Assembly (NCBI RefSeq): GCF_030227115.1
Contig: NZ_JASSUA010000003.1
Span: 124,001-188,000, forward strand
Reading direction: 5' to 3'
DNA length: 64,000 nt
Origin: Marinobacter sp. SS13-12
Lineage (GTDB): Bacteria; Pseudomonadota; Gammaproteobacteria; Pseudomonadales; Oleiphilaceae
Both the position numbers and the translations under genes were made by a program. The notes beneath the pieces are model-generated. The model worked only from the letters and a program-made list of their open reading frames with translations. It did not search any database and was not told the DNA's origin. Below are positions 38,010-47,292 of the stretch, piece after piece (the stretch's first letter is position 1; each line of letters starts with the position of its first letter).

Positions 38010-39026
38010 TCAGTCCTCCAGATCCGCTGAATAGCGCCCAAGGGTCGCCAGGCTGTTGAGCCTGGCCCTTTTCACCAGGGCAGCCTGGGCAGCCTCCCGG
38101 TTCGAGGAAATGCCGGCCCAGGCCTTTTGTGCCGGCTCCTGTAACGCGCGGCCGTAGGAGAAACTGAGGTTCCAGGGCTGAGCGGAGCCACTGTTCATGG
38201 CATTGAGATTCAGGGTCGCTTCTTCCGGGGTCTGGCCACCAGACAGAAAGTTGATGCCTGGAACCGCTGCCGGAACGACTCGCCGGAAAACTCTCAGCGT
38301 ATGCTCCGCCACTTCCTCCGGGCTTGCCTTTTTACCGGTGGCATTGCCTGGAGTGACCATGCTGGGTTTGAGGATCATGGTTTCCAGTTCAACCCGATGG
38401 CGTCGCAGGGCGTGGAAAACCTCGCTGATGACGGCTTCGTTCACATCGGCACTGCGCTCGATGGTGTGGCTGCCATCAATCAGCACTTCCGGTTCCACGA
38501 TCGGCACTATTCCACAGGACTGGCAGATTGCTGCGTAGCGGGCCAGCACCTCGGCATTGGCCTCGATGGCGGTCCGGCTCGGGTTGATGTCGGTGATGTG
38601 ATACACGTTACGCCACTTGGCGAACCGCGCACCCAGTTCCTTGTAGTGCTGCAGCCGCCCGGCCAATCCATCAAGCCCTTCGGTAATCTCGTCTCCGGGT
38701 GCATTCACCATCGGACCCTTGCCCTTGTCAACCTTGATGCCGGGAACCACACCCTGGCTGGCGGCTACCGAGGCCAGGGCAGTGCCATCATCCGCATGCT
38801 GTTCCAGGGTTTCCTCAAACAGGATGACGCCACTGACAAATTCGCCCAGACCCTCTGCGCCAAGAATCAGGCTGCGGTACTGTCGCCGGTTCTCTTCCGT
38901 GGACTCAACTCCGACAGCCTTGAAACGCTTGGCAATGGTGGGGTTGCTTTCGTCTGCCGCCAGAATGCCTCTGCCCGGCTGAACCAGGGCCTTGATTGTC
39001 GCATTGAGTTCGTCCTGAATGGTCAT
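38010..39026 (-). CDS. Class I fructose-bisphosphate aldolase
   Basis: A Schiff-base aldolase of the eukaryotic type, interconverting fructose-1,6-bisphosphate with the two triose phosphates. The 338-residue protein has GRGILAADES (Asp25), 'VPGIKVDKG', 'FAKWRNVY' (Lys137), 'VEPEVLIDG' and the Schiff-base lysine Lys220 in TMILKPSMV. Bacteria mostly use class II; Marinobacter-like bacteria grow on acids and alkanes, where the enzyme would serve gluconeogenesis (inference). AAGGAGA lies upstream of the ATG. Divergent from the acyl-ACP-reductase-like gene. Confidence 0.93.
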   Translation of the reverse strand: MTIQDELNATIKALVQPGRGILAADESNPTIAKRFKAVGVESTEENRRQYRSLILGAEGLGEFVSGVILFEETLEQHADDGTALASVAASQGVVPGIKVDKGKGPMVNAPGDEITEGLDGLAGRLQHYKELGARFAKWRNVYHITDINPSRTAIEANAEVLARYAAICQSCGIVPIVEPEVLIDGSHTIERSADVNEAVISEVFHALRRHRVELETMILKPSMVTPGNATGKKASPEEVAEHTLRVFRRVVPAAVPGINFLSGGQTPEEATLNLNAMNSGSAQPWNLSFSYGRALQEPAQKAWAGISSNREAAQAALVKRARLNSLATLGRYSADLED

Positions 39027-39098
39027 GGTGATCTCCTTTAAGTGCCTGATGAGTCAAAAATGGCTTTCAGCTGATTTTTAATTGTAGACGCAGAATCT

Positions 39099-39117
39099 CA
39101 GATCGAAATTTGATCTG
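39099..39117. promoter_or_regulatory. Dyad in the aldolase / reductase-like divergent promoter region
   Basis: CAGATC (39099-39104) and GATCTG (39112-39117) flank GAAATTT, a good operator-type dyad in the 163-base gap between two divergent genes. It could be bound by one regulator acting on both. No regulator family is assigned. Confidence 0.45.
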
Positions 39118-39189
39118 GGATATAACAGTAACAGATGCAGTCATCTATTCTGGAGACTATAACAACCGTTAATTCTGGAAGGGATAATC

Positions 39190-41250
39190 ATGAAAACCGT
39201 GGTGAGTGTCAGCCAGAGATCATCCGAGTTTGACTATGATTTTGAGACTGAATTTCTTGGGCAGTCTTTCCGCATCATCCGTGTCGGAACGGACGGCGAC
39301 CTGTCACGGGCCGAGGCCGTTCTGGATTCCGTGAAAACAGAGGCGGACGCCATTGGCCTGAGCACGATCCATGACCAGTATCACGCCGGCCGCGAGACAC
39401 TGGAGCATCCGGACATCACCCGTCTGAAGGCCAGCGTTCCGGACAAGCCGGTCACAACCGGCGCGAAATTGCGGGGTATTCTGCAGGAGTGGGCGGTTCG
39501 ACACACCCAGTCCGAGCTTGGCCATTTCTTCGACAATGCCCGGGTGCTGTTCATGAACGGCCAGGCCGGCTATCGCGTTGCCAGGGCTCTGTCGGAGTAC
39601 ACAGACAACCTGTTGTTCGCAGACCCCTACACGGATTTCGGGGTGCCCAGGTTGCTGACGTCATTGGGCCAGCTTGAAACCTACACCGGACTAAGTGCCC
39701 CGATGATGTTCAAGCCGGCGACAGCAAGGGCGGCAGAGTTTATCCGGCATTTACCACTGTTCCGCCTCGGTGAAAAGCTGGTTGCCGGGTCGCTGCGTGA
39801 GGCGGTGAAAAGCGCCCACGTTATCGTTGCTGCGGTGGATGAACTGGGAGATTTCAGCCACGAGCAGCTGGATGGCAAAACGGTCATCACTTCCAGGGTG
39901 AATGACCAGACCCTGGACTGGATGCGCTCCCGGCGTGTGGCCATGGTGGTGGACTACAGCCCCTGGCTGAATGGCCGGCCGGTGGGCGTGAACGTCCTGG
40001 AAGCGATGATCAGCGCGGCACTGGCCCGCACTCCGGAACAAATGGGGCCGGATGATCTTCTGGAGGTTATTGAAACCCTGGGACTCAAACCGCGGATTCT
40101 CTACCCCGATGGGTACCGCCGGATTAACCGCTTCGCCTTCGTTATTCACCCCCTGTCGCAGCAGTACCTGACCAAAACACCGCCCCTGGACTGGATTGCC
40201 AGCGTTTCGCCGCCGGTTGTCATGAACATGGTGGAGAAGGCAGTGGCTTATACCCCGCCATTCATTTACTGCAAAGTCACCGGCGTGCAATCACCAACCG
40301 GGGACGAAGCCGAAGGCTGGCTGATTACCGTCGGTGGCACGCCACGGGAAATCATGGCTCATGGCCCGGAATTCACTTACAGCCGCCTGCTGGCCGCTGC
40401 CGGGCTGGCAAAAAAACTCGGTGCACAGATCATGGGCCTTGGCGCCTTTACCAAAGTGGTGGGAGACGCAGGCATTACTGTTGCCAAGCGTGCACCATTG
40501 CCGATTACAACGGGCAATAGCTACTCCGCGTCCGGGGCCCTGTGGGCGGCCCACGAGGCGGTGAAGAAAATAGGGCTGGTAGGCATAGGTCCCAGCGGCA
40601 AGATGGCGGGCAAAGCCATGGTAGTAGGCGCAACCGGCGCCATTGGTTCCGTCTGCGCACGTCTGCTGGCCAAGGCCGTGGATGAAATCTACCTGGCGGC
40701 GCCCGAACCGGCAAAACTCCTCGCCCTGAAAGAAACCATAGAGCGGGAGACGGAGGGCGCCATTGTTCATGTGGCGGGCGCTGCCGACCGCGACCTGGAA
40801 AGCATGGACATGATCGTGACAGCTACCTCCGGCGCCGGAAAGCGGGTGCTGGACATCATGCGGGTAAAACCTGGCTGCGTGATCACGGATGTTGCGCGGC
40901 CGCTGGACATCCCCCCGGAAGACGTTGCCAAACGGCCGGACGTCATGGTGATCGAGTCAGGCGAAATCGAGCTTCCCGGCCATGTGGCCATGAAAGACAT
41001 CGGCTTGCCCAAAGGAATTGCCTACGCCTGCCTGGCCGAGACCATTGTGCTGACACTGGAAGGTCGGTTCGAGAACTTTACCCTGGGCCGCAACATCGAG
41101 TGGGAAAAAGTCAGGGAAATCTACCGGCTCGGTCTCAAGCACGGCATGAAGCTGGCGGCCATTTCTGGGGTAAATGGCGTATTCAGCGAAGAGGACTTTG
41201 AACGGGTCAGGGTGTTGGCAGAGCGGGAGAGATCCCGTGCACCCGCCTGA
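39190..41250 (+). CDS. Large dehydrogenase with acyl-ACP-reductase-like C-terminal half
   Basis: A 686-residue protein. The C-terminal half (from about residue 400) follows the cyanobacterial acyl-ACP reductase pattern: 'LGAFTKVVGDAGITVAKRA', TTGNSYSA, Rossmann loop VVGATGAIGSVCARLLAK (about residue 475), and near the end ACLAETIVLTLEG with 'FTLGRNIEWEKV'. Cyanobacterial AAR makes fatty aldehyde from acyl-ACP and is about 340 residues, so the first ~350 residues here are an added region; I do not recognise it. The function may be fatty aldehyde or other acyl reduction. AAGGGA lies before the ATG. It is unlike the Marinobacter fatty acyl reductases of wax-ester synthesis that I know. Confidence 0.7.
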   Translation: MKTVVSVSQRSSEFDYDFETEFLGQSFRIIRVGTDGDLSRAEAVLDSVKTEADAIGLSTIHDQYHAGRETLEHPDITRLKASVPDKPVTTGAKLRGILQEWAVRHTQSELGHFFDNARVLFMNGQAGYRVARALSEYTDNLLFADPYTDFGVPRLLTSLGQLETYTGLSAPMMFKPATARAAEFIRHLPLFRLGEKLVAGSLREAVKSAHVIVAAVDELGDFSHEQLDGKTVITSRVNDQTLDWMRSRRVAMVVDYSPWLNGRPVGVNVLEAMISAALARTPEQMGPDDLLEVIETLGLKPRILYPDGYRRINRFAFVIHPLSQQYLTKTPPLDWIASVSPPVVMNMVEKAVAYTPPFIYCKVTGVQSPTGDEAEGWLITVGGTPREIMAHGPEFTYSRLLAAAGLAKKLGAQIMGLGAFTKVVGDAGITVAKRAPLPITTGNSYSASGALWAAHEAVKKIGLVGIGPSGKMAGKAMVVGATGAIGSVCARLLAKAVDEIYLAAPEPAKLLALKETIERETEGAIVHVAGAADRDLESMDMIVTATSGAGKRVLDIMRVKPGCVITDVARPLDIPPEDVAKRPDVMVIESGEIELPGHVAMKDIGLPKGIAYACLAETIVLTLEGRFENFTLGRNIEWEKVREIYRLGLKHGMKLAAISGVNGVFSEEDFERVRVLAERERSRAPA

Positions 41251-41299
41251 TTTATTGTGTAGGTTGGCATAAAGGCAATAATGCCAAGGAGGCCTTCTG

Positions 41300-42364
41300 A
41301 TGACCTATACACTGTTGGCTGTGGCGCTGGTGCTGCTGGCAGTCACTGTGCTCGGCAAAGTACGGCTTCATGACTGGTGGGTACGTGCCTGTGAGTTTCC
41401 GCGAGTACAGATAGTCACGTTGGCCGTGATCACTGCTGTTGCGGCTCTGCTGCTCGGGCAGGGCGAAAAGCAGATATGGGTTCTCTCACTGTGCGCCGTG
41501 GTATTGGTGCTGCAGTCATACCGGATATTGCCGTGGACAAGGTTCTGGCCCCTTCAGGTTCAGAATGCTGAGCCCGGAAACGAAGAACGCTGCGTTACCT
41601 TGATGGTGGCCAATGTGCTCACCACCAATCGCAACAGCGAAGGGCTGATCCGCCAGGTGCGGGATCAGCAGCCGGATGTGCTGCTGACTCTGGAATCAGA
41701 CCAATGGTGGGGTGATCAGCTCGATGCTGCCTTTGGCGACTGGCATACGATTATTCGTATACCCATGGACAACCTTTACGGTATGCACCTCTATTCTCGT
41801 CTGGCTCTTGAAGAAGCAGAAGTGAAGTACCTGATTCAGGACGATATCCCCTCCATACATGGCTGGCTGAAGTTGCCCAGCGGCGATCGTATCCGTTTAC
41901 ATGCCCTCCACCCGCGCCCGCCCGCGCCCAGCGAAAGCGAGGAATCCCTGTGGCGTGATGCAGAACTTCTGCTGGTGGGGCAAGAGGTCGAAAAAGGAGG
42001 CTATCCTGCAATAGTCGCCGGTGATCTGAATGATGTTGCCTGGTCGAGAACCACGCGTTTGTTCTGTCACATCAGCGGTATGCTGGATCCGCGTCGCGGC
42101 CGGGGCACATTCAGTACCTTTCATGCGGAACGGTGGTACCTCCGTTGGCCGCTGGACCATGTCTTCATCACCGAGCACTTCACCCTCAAGGATATCCGCC
42201 GGCTCAAAGCATTCGGCTCTGATCACTTTCCCATACTGGTAACGCTGTGTTATCGCCCCTCGCGTAAGGACGAGCACGAGGTGCCCGAGGCCGACAGCGA
42301 AGAGGTACAGGAAGCCAGCGAAAATATCCGCGAAGGGAAGGAGCGGGAGCAGGGCGATCGCTGA
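41300..42364 (+). CDS. Membrane-anchored endonuclease/exonuclease/phosphatase family protein
   Basis: A 354-residue protein with two or three N-terminal membrane segments (about residues 3-19, 34-52, 57-73) and an EEP metal-hydrolase domain facing away from them. Motifs: 'VANVLTTNRNSEGLI', 'QPDVLLTLESD' (catalytic Glu), 'AGDLNDVAW' (Asp-x-Asn) and 'GSDHFPILVTL' (final Asp-His). The acidic/charged tail from about 320 is low-complexity. Start ATG 41300 follows AAGGAGG. Same strand as the reductase-like gene 50 bases upstream, so probably co-transcribed. Confidence 0.86.
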   Translation: MTYTLLAVALVLLAVTVLGKVRLHDWWVRACEFPRVQIVTLAVITAVAALLLGQGEKQIWVLSLCAVVLVLQSYRILPWTRFWPLQVQNAEPGNEERCVTLMVANVLTTNRNSEGLIRQVRDQQPDVLLTLESDQWWGDQLDAAFGDWHTIIRIPMDNLYGMHLYSRLALEEAEVKYLIQDDIPSIHGWLKLPSGDRIRLHALHPRPPAPSESEESLWRDAELLLVGQEVEKGGYPAIVAGDLNDVAWSRTTRLFCHISGMLDPRRGRGTFSTFHAERWYLRWPLDHVFITEHFTLKDIRRLKAFGSDHFPILVTLCYRPSRKDEHEVPEADSEEVQEASENIREGKEREQGDR

Positions 42365-42389
42365 ATCGCCCTTTTCAAGCCTCGGCTCC

Positions 42390-43946
42390 TCAGGCGGAAG
42401 GGTCCATCAGCCCGGCATAGCGAACGCCGCTCAAAAGCGCCATTTCCCGATGCCAGGTTGCCAGGTCTTCCTTGTTGAACTTGCTGAGGCTGTCGTGGCC
42501 ACAGGCTCGGGCCATTACCTTCATAAGAGAGACTGAGGCCTCAAGGAAGTTTTTAAGCTGATCAGACGACTTATCTACGTTGAGTCGTTGCCGCAAGTCC
42601 TTCCTTTGAGTTGCGATACCGGCAGGGCAGTTGTTGGTATTGCAGATTCGTGCCGCTACGCATCCGATTGACTGCATGGCACTGTTGGCTATGGCAACGC
42701 CGTCGGCTCCCAGTGCCATGGCCTTGACGAAATCAACAGGTACCCGCAAACCACCTGTCACAATCAGGGTAACCCGGCCACTGGCGCCGTGATCATCCAG
42801 GTAGCGCCGCGCGCGGGCCAGGGCGGGAATGGTGGGAACACTGATATGGTCCCGGAACATCTCGGGGGCAGCACCGGTTCCTCCGCCACGGCCATCCAGG
42901 ATGATGTAATCGGCGCCGGCATCCAGGGCAAACTGTACATCCCGTTCAATGTGATTGGCGCTGAGCTTGAAACCCACCGGGATACCGCCGGTAATCTCCC
43001 GTACCCGGCTGGCGAATTGCCGGAAATCCTCCACCGACTGCAAGTCCTCAAAGGTGGGTGGGGAGACTGCATTTTCTCCCTCCCTGATACCTCGCACCTT
43101 CGAAATTCTGCCGGTGTTCTTGTTACCGGGCAGGTGTCCCCCGGTGCCTGTTTTTGCGCCCTGTCCGCCTTTGAAGTGAAATGCCTGAACCTGGTTCAGC
43201 AGCTTTTCGTCATAGCCGAATTTGGCGCTGGCCAGCTCGTAGAAGTAACGGGAATTCTCCTGCTGCTCTTCTGGCAGCATGCCACCCTCACCAGAGCAAA
43301 TGCCCGTGCCGGCCATTTCGGCGCCACGTGCCAACGCTATTTTTGCCTCTTCAGACAGCGCGCCAAAGCTCATGTCAGAGACGAACAGAGGCATGCTCAG
43401 GGTTAACGGCTTTCTCGCTTCCGGGCCGATGACCAGCTCAGTGGCTACGTCTGCGTCTTCCATCAATGGCTTGCTGGCCAGCTGCGCCACCATGAGCTGG
43501 AGGTCATCCCAGTGGGGAAGGCTGTGGCGGGGCACCCCCATCGCTGTTGTGGGCCCGTGCGGCCCCATGTTGCTCAGGCCTTCGCGGGCAAGTTGGTGGA
43601 TAAACGCGACGGTTGGTTCGTCCCGTGTTGCTTTCGCCTCTGGAGCGCTATCGGGTTCCTCTTCCTCACCATCCTCATCAGGGCCTTCCTTGCCCACCTG
43701 GTCCTTGTCGAACTGATTGTGGGTACCATCGCAGAAAGGGGCATCGCCGGTGTATTTGCATTGGCAAAGAACCGCGTCCTCATCCTTGTCCGCCACGAAA
43801 CTTTTGGGTGTGAAGTCCGTATCGGCGTGGGAACCATCGCAGAAAGGTTGGTCACCGGAGCGCCCACACGTGCAGAACAGGTACTCCTCGCCTTTCTTCA
43901 GGGAGACCTTTTTGGGTTTATTGTCTGCGATTACGGGGTTGCTCAT
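42390..43946 (-). CDS. Double CDGSH iron-sulfur protein fused to glutamate-synthase-like FMN domain
   Basis: A 518-residue fusion. Residues 1-80 have two CDGSH [2Fe-2S] motifs: Cys25, Cys27, Cys36, His40 and Cys61, Cys63, Cys72, His76. After an acidic linker (about 85-107) comes a glutamate-synthase FMN/beta-alpha barrel domain (about 110-518) with 'GKLSANHIERDV'-type and 'IILDGRGGGTGAAPEMF' motifs and a Cys cluster 'CVAARICNTNNCPAGIA' for a second iron-sulfur cluster. There is no glutaminase domain, so ammonia or another acceptor would be used. AAGGAG lies eight bases before the ATG. Its exact reaction is unknown. Confidence 0.88.
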   Translation of the reverse strand: MSNPVIADNKPKKVSLKKGEEYLFCTCGRSGDQPFCDGSHADTDFTPKSFVADKDEDAVLCQCKYTGDAPFCDGTHNQFDKDQVGKEGPDEDGEEEEPDSAPEAKATRDEPTVAFIHQLAREGLSNMGPHGPTTAMGVPRHSLPHWDDLQLMVAQLASKPLMEDADVATELVIGPEARKPLTLSMPLFVSDMSFGALSEEAKIALARGAEMAGTGICSGEGGMLPEEQQENSRYFYELASAKFGYDEKLLNQVQAFHFKGGQGAKTGTGGHLPGNKNTGRISKVRGIREGENAVSPPTFEDLQSVEDFRQFASRVREITGGIPVGFKLSANHIERDVQFALDAGADYIILDGRGGGTGAAPEMFRDHISVPTIPALARARRYLDDHGASGRVTLIVTGGLRVPVDFVKAMALGADGVAIANSAMQSIGCVAARICNTNNCPAGIATQRKDLRQRLNVDKSSDQLKNFLEASVSLMKVMARACGHDSLSKFNKEDLATWHREMALLSGVRYAGLMDPSA

Positions 43947-44034
43947 AGGGCCGACTCCTTGATTATTTAAAAGAGTTACGGTGGCGCCTGTGATGCGGAT
44001 TGGCCCGCCGTGCTACTTGCCGGCTTCGATTCAT

Positions 44035-45000
44035 TCAAAGCCCCTGGGCACCCCGGCGCAGCCAGTCATGGACAAAGGAAAGCTTGTGGCGTGCGAAATC
44101 CGAGAGCACGAAGGGATAAAGGTCCTCCAGGCCCATAGATCGGTTCACGTGATTCACACCCACCGCGATGGAAGCTGCGATGTGAATCAGCCGTTGGGCA
44201 TCCGGTTCCGTATACGGATCCCAGTTGGTGCCCGGAACCTGTGGTGAGGTCAGGCCTCCGGCCACGAAGCTGTCGGTAAGGTCGGTCAGGTGAAGCAAGT
44301 GGGCAGTGGTCTCGGCCCAGTCCTCATGGGGGTGGGCAGAGGCATAGCTGGTCAGGTAGTAATGCTTCCAGTCCTGCGGCGGTCCATTCTCATAGTGATG
44401 CTGAAGCGCCCCGGGGTAGCTGATGCGCTCATCACCGAACATCGCCCGGAACGCATCCAGGAAGTCCTCTCGCAGGCTCAGGCGCCACCAAAGCATGTGG
44501 GCGATCTCATGGCGCATGTGGCCAATCATGGTGCGGTAGGGCTCTTCAAGGGCTTCCCGGCGGGTTGTTCGAAGCACCGGATCTGCCTCGGCCACACTGA
44601 TCGTCACCACGCCCTGGGCATGGCCCATGGGTACAGGCGTGGGGCCTTCCGCGAGCATATGGAAAACGGGCCGTGCGCCAGGGTCTTCCGGACGGAACCA
44701 GTGCCAGCGGCCCAGGTTGTCGAGCGCCCAGCGTTTGGCTGCCTCGGTTTGCGCCCAGTTCGGCATGGCATTATGAATGGACGGATCCGGTGCCAGCGCC
44801 GTCATGGCACAGGAGCGGCAGAAGGCGCCTTGCTCGGGCGCAATCCAGTTACAGCCAATCACATCCCGATTGGCGCAAAAGGGCGGCATCGGCAGGAAGG
44901 CCCGCGCCTGCGGATCATAGGCGACGGGGGTTCCGTCCGCGGTGGTGAGATTATCAAACCAGAGGGAGCCGGAGCCGACGGGATTGGCGAAAACGCGCAT
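44035..45000 (-). CDS. Putative zinc-binding metallopeptidase with N-terminal zinc ribbon
   Basis: A 321-residue soluble protein. The N-terminus has cysteines at about 42, 50, 61 and 64 (zinc ribbon). HEIAH at about 164-168 is a zincin motif and 'HPHEDWAETTAHLLH' could provide the third ligand. This matches the family annotated as putative zinc-binding metallopeptidase (often beside stress genes). Start chosen at MRVFANPVG with GGAAG upstream; the open frame from 45087 overlaps the antiporter gene. Function unknown. Confidence 0.8.
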   Translation of the reverse strand: MRVFANPVGSGSLWFDNLTTADGTPVAYDPQARAFLPMPPFCANRDVIGCNWIAPEQGAFCRSCAMTALAPDPSIHNAMPNWAQTEAAKRWALDNLGRWHWFRPEDPGARPVFHMLAEGPTPVPMGHAQGVVTISVAEADPVLRTTRREALEEPYRTMIGHMRHEIAHMLWWRLSLREDFLDAFRAMFGDERISYPGALQHHYENGPPQDWKHYYLTSYASAHPHEDWAETTAHLLHLTDLTDSFVAGGLTSPQVPGTNWDPYTEPDAQRLIHIAASIAVGVNHVNRSMGLEDLYPFVLSDFARHKLSFVHDWLRRGAQGL

Positions 45001-45064
45001 AAATAAAGTCTTCCAGCTGAATGAACTTCGAGTATAGGAACCATCGGCCGCCAGTGTCCAATTC

Positions 45065-46357
45065 TCAGCTGGTCGATTTCCGCGCACGCCAGAAGCGGGA
45101 TATCGCGGGCTTGACGCTCACGCCATGAACCACGATCGACAAGGCTACTACCACCAGGGTCAGGTGAATCAATTCCAGTGCGATCTCTTCTGGCAGTCCA
45201 TGCTGGATGGCATACATCAGGTAGTAGAGTGAGCCAATGCCGCGTACCCCGAACCAGCCTGCAAGGTTACGCATACGCATGGGGGCATTGGTCCCGAGCA
45301 AGCCGATATGGACACTGATAGGCCGCGCGATAAAGAACAGGAAAGCGGCGAATCCTACGGCTCGCCAGCTCCAGGAGTCCCAGAAAAGCGAGCCACCAAT
45401 CAATAACACCAACACGATCTCGGCCAATCTTTCGAGGTGTTCGTTGAATACCAGTGAGCTCTGATGCACATGGGCTATCGCCTGGGGTTCCTCGCCGGGC
45501 TGTGTTTCTCCGGAGGTCGGGTCGGCGTACCGTTGCATCAGGCCGGTCAGTTTCAACTCCGTATGCCGTAATGCCACTGCGGCACTGAAAACCGCCAGAA
45601 AGCCCCAGGCATTCACCAACAGGCTGGCGCCATAGGCGAATGCAATCAGCCCCAGGCCCAGAAAACTCTCAAGGAACTCGGACTGGGTAAACGTGGTTCG
45701 CAGTCTCTGCACCAGCCAGCCAACGGCGTAGCCAGCCAGGACGCCAATGCCAATCCCGGCACCGGTAGCCCAGGCCACATCAACCACCAGCCAGCGCAAA
45801 CCGTCATCGCCGAGATCGTGGAGGCCCAGCAGGCCAAGCCCCAGCATGATAAAGGGAAAGGCGCTGCCGTCGTTGATACCGGCCTCGCAGGTCAGGGCAA
45901 ACCGCAGCCGGTCCGGATCATCGGCGTGGCGAACCTGCACCTCCGTGGCAAGCACGGGGTCGGTCGGGGCCACCACAGCACCGAGCAGGACGGCGGCACC
46001 GAGGGGCAGCGCGAGCCAGTAATAACCAAAGAGCGCCACCAGGCCAACGGTCAGCGTCATTGAAACAACCGCCAGTTGCAGGGGATTGCGCCAGCGCTTG
46101 AAGGTGACCGGTGCGGGCATCTTCACTCCCGCACAGTACAGCGAAATCAGCACGGCGATTTCAGTCAGCAACTCAAGCAGCGCTGATTCTTCCAGCGGAT
46201 TGAAATGGAACAGGCCAAAGCCCATGGGGCCGACCACAAAGCCGATGAAGAGATACACAATGGCTGAGGTGGCCGGTACGGTTTTGATGTAGGAAGCGGT
46301 GAAGCCCACTACCAATAGCAGCGAGCCAAGTAAGATAAACCAGGTAGCGGTGGTCAT
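45065..46357 (-). CDS. Sodium/proton antiporter, CPA1 type (first of three antiporters)
   Basis: A 430-residue membrane protein with about 11-12 membrane segments. Family motifs are 'GAVVAPTDPVLATEV' and 'EAGINDGSAFPFIM', the Asn-Asp pair of CPA1 exchangers. Exports sodium or potassium against protons, as suits salt tolerance. Start taken at 46357 (MTTATW) though the open frame goes to 46396; neither has a strong ribosome site. It is followed on the same strand by the zinc peptidase gene. Confidence 0.87.
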   Translation of the reverse strand: MTTATWFILLGSLLLVVGFTASYIKTVPATSAIVYLFIGFVVGPMGFGLFHFNPLEESALLELLTEIAVLISLYCAGVKMPAPVTFKRWRNPLQLAVVSMTLTVGLVALFGYYWLALPLGAAVLLGAVVAPTDPVLATEVQVRHADDPDRLRFALTCEAGINDGSAFPFIMLGLGLLGLHDLGDDGLRWLVVDVAWATGAGIGIGVLAGYAVGWLVQRLRTTFTQSEFLESFLGLGLIAFAYGASLLVNAWGFLAVFSAAVALRHTELKLTGLMQRYADPTSGETQPGEEPQAIAHVHQSSLVFNEHLERLAEIVLVLLIGGSLFWDSWSWRAVGFAAFLFFIARPISVHIGLLGTNAPMRMRNLAGWFGVRGIGSLYYLMYAIQHGLPEEIALELIHLTLVVVALSIVVHGVSVKPAISRFWRARKSTS

Positions 46358-46528
46358 GGATAGCTCATCGCAGAACGTCGGTGCACCCCAAAACATGGGG
46401 ATCAGGAGCCGCTCACGATGCGCTCTTCAATGGCTCATTACCAGACTGTGCGAATTAAATCGCAGTAAAGGCGCGATCGTTTCCCGACGACTCCGTACCC
46501 TCTGCACCGTTCGAGCCTGTTTCCAGGA

Positions 46529-47056
46529 TCACTCTACGGTGATAGTGATCTTTTCCGACATAACCGGAGGCTCGTGCGGCACGTGCATGTGGTCCCCCAA
46601 GAGCAGTTGCAGGGTATGTTCACCGGGCTCCAGTTCCAGATCGGTACTGGTCTGGCCACCACCGAAGTGAACTACCTGTTCCGTAGAAGGCAGTGGCGCA
46701 TCCATGGGCGGCAGCTCATCCAGATCGACCAGCAGGTGGTGGTGGCCGCTATTCTCATCGTCGGTACCCGCCTTGGCAACGTTCATACCTTCCAGCGCGA
46801 ACTCTACAGTCACCGGACTGGTCACGGTAGCACCATCCTCCGGGCTCACTATGGTCACTTCGGCGTCTGCCGGCGCACTCGTGCGCTCACTGGACGTGGT
46901 TTCAGTGGCGCCTTCTGTTTCATTGGTGGTTTCATCCGTTGTCGCCTCGTTCTGCGACATGGGCTGCTCTTCCTCACTGCTATCGGAACATCCCTGCAGC
47001 AAAATACCGGTGGTCAATAAAACGCCGATCAGCGAGATCTTTAATGGTGCGTGCAT
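46529..47056 (-). CDS. DUF4399 lipoprotein
   Basis: A 175-residue lipoprotein: signal peptide with lipobox LLQGC (about residue 23), an acidic low-complexity linker (about 25-65, rich in Glu, Thr and Ser), and a DUF4399 domain with 'VSPEDGATVTSPVTVEFAL', 'GHHHLLVDLDELP' and 'LLLGDHMHVPHEPPV'. The conserved histidines suggest metal binding. AAGGAGG lies eight bases before the ATG at 47056. Unknown role; probably periplasmic. Confidence 0.85.
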   Translation of the reverse strand: MHAPLKISLIGVLLTTGILLQGCSDSSEEEQPMSQNEATTDETTNETEGATETTSSERTSAPADAEVTIVSPEDGATVTSPVTVEFALEGMNVAKAGTDDENSGHHHLLVDLDELPPMDAPLPSTEQVVHFGGGQTSTDLELEPGEHTLQLLLGDHMHVPHEPPVMSEKITITVE

Positions 47057-47216
47057 GGCAAAATCCTCCTTGTGCCATTGATGGGGCGGGAAGAGCCGAC
47101 CGAGCCATTGGCTGCGGCTGTCCCTGGTGCAGTTACACACTTTAAATTAACAAAAAGCAGACTATGAAAAACTGCACAGTATGGCGGCACGTTTGCGATG
47201 GACCGGGAGGGGCATC

Positions 47217-47242
47217 GGAGTAACTGTTGGGAGTAACTGTTG
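47217..47242 (+). repeat. Perfect 13-bp tandem duplication
   Basis: GGAGTAACTGTTG occurs twice in a row (47217-47229 and 47230-47242), just before the hydrolase-LuxR gene. It duplicates a ribosome-site-like GGAG and a TTG; the first TTG (47227) is in frame with the gene. Confidence 0.95.
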
Positions 47243-47292
47243 CCGGTGACGATGTGTTGAAAAGCAAACTAAATCTGGTCTACTTTCAGTGT

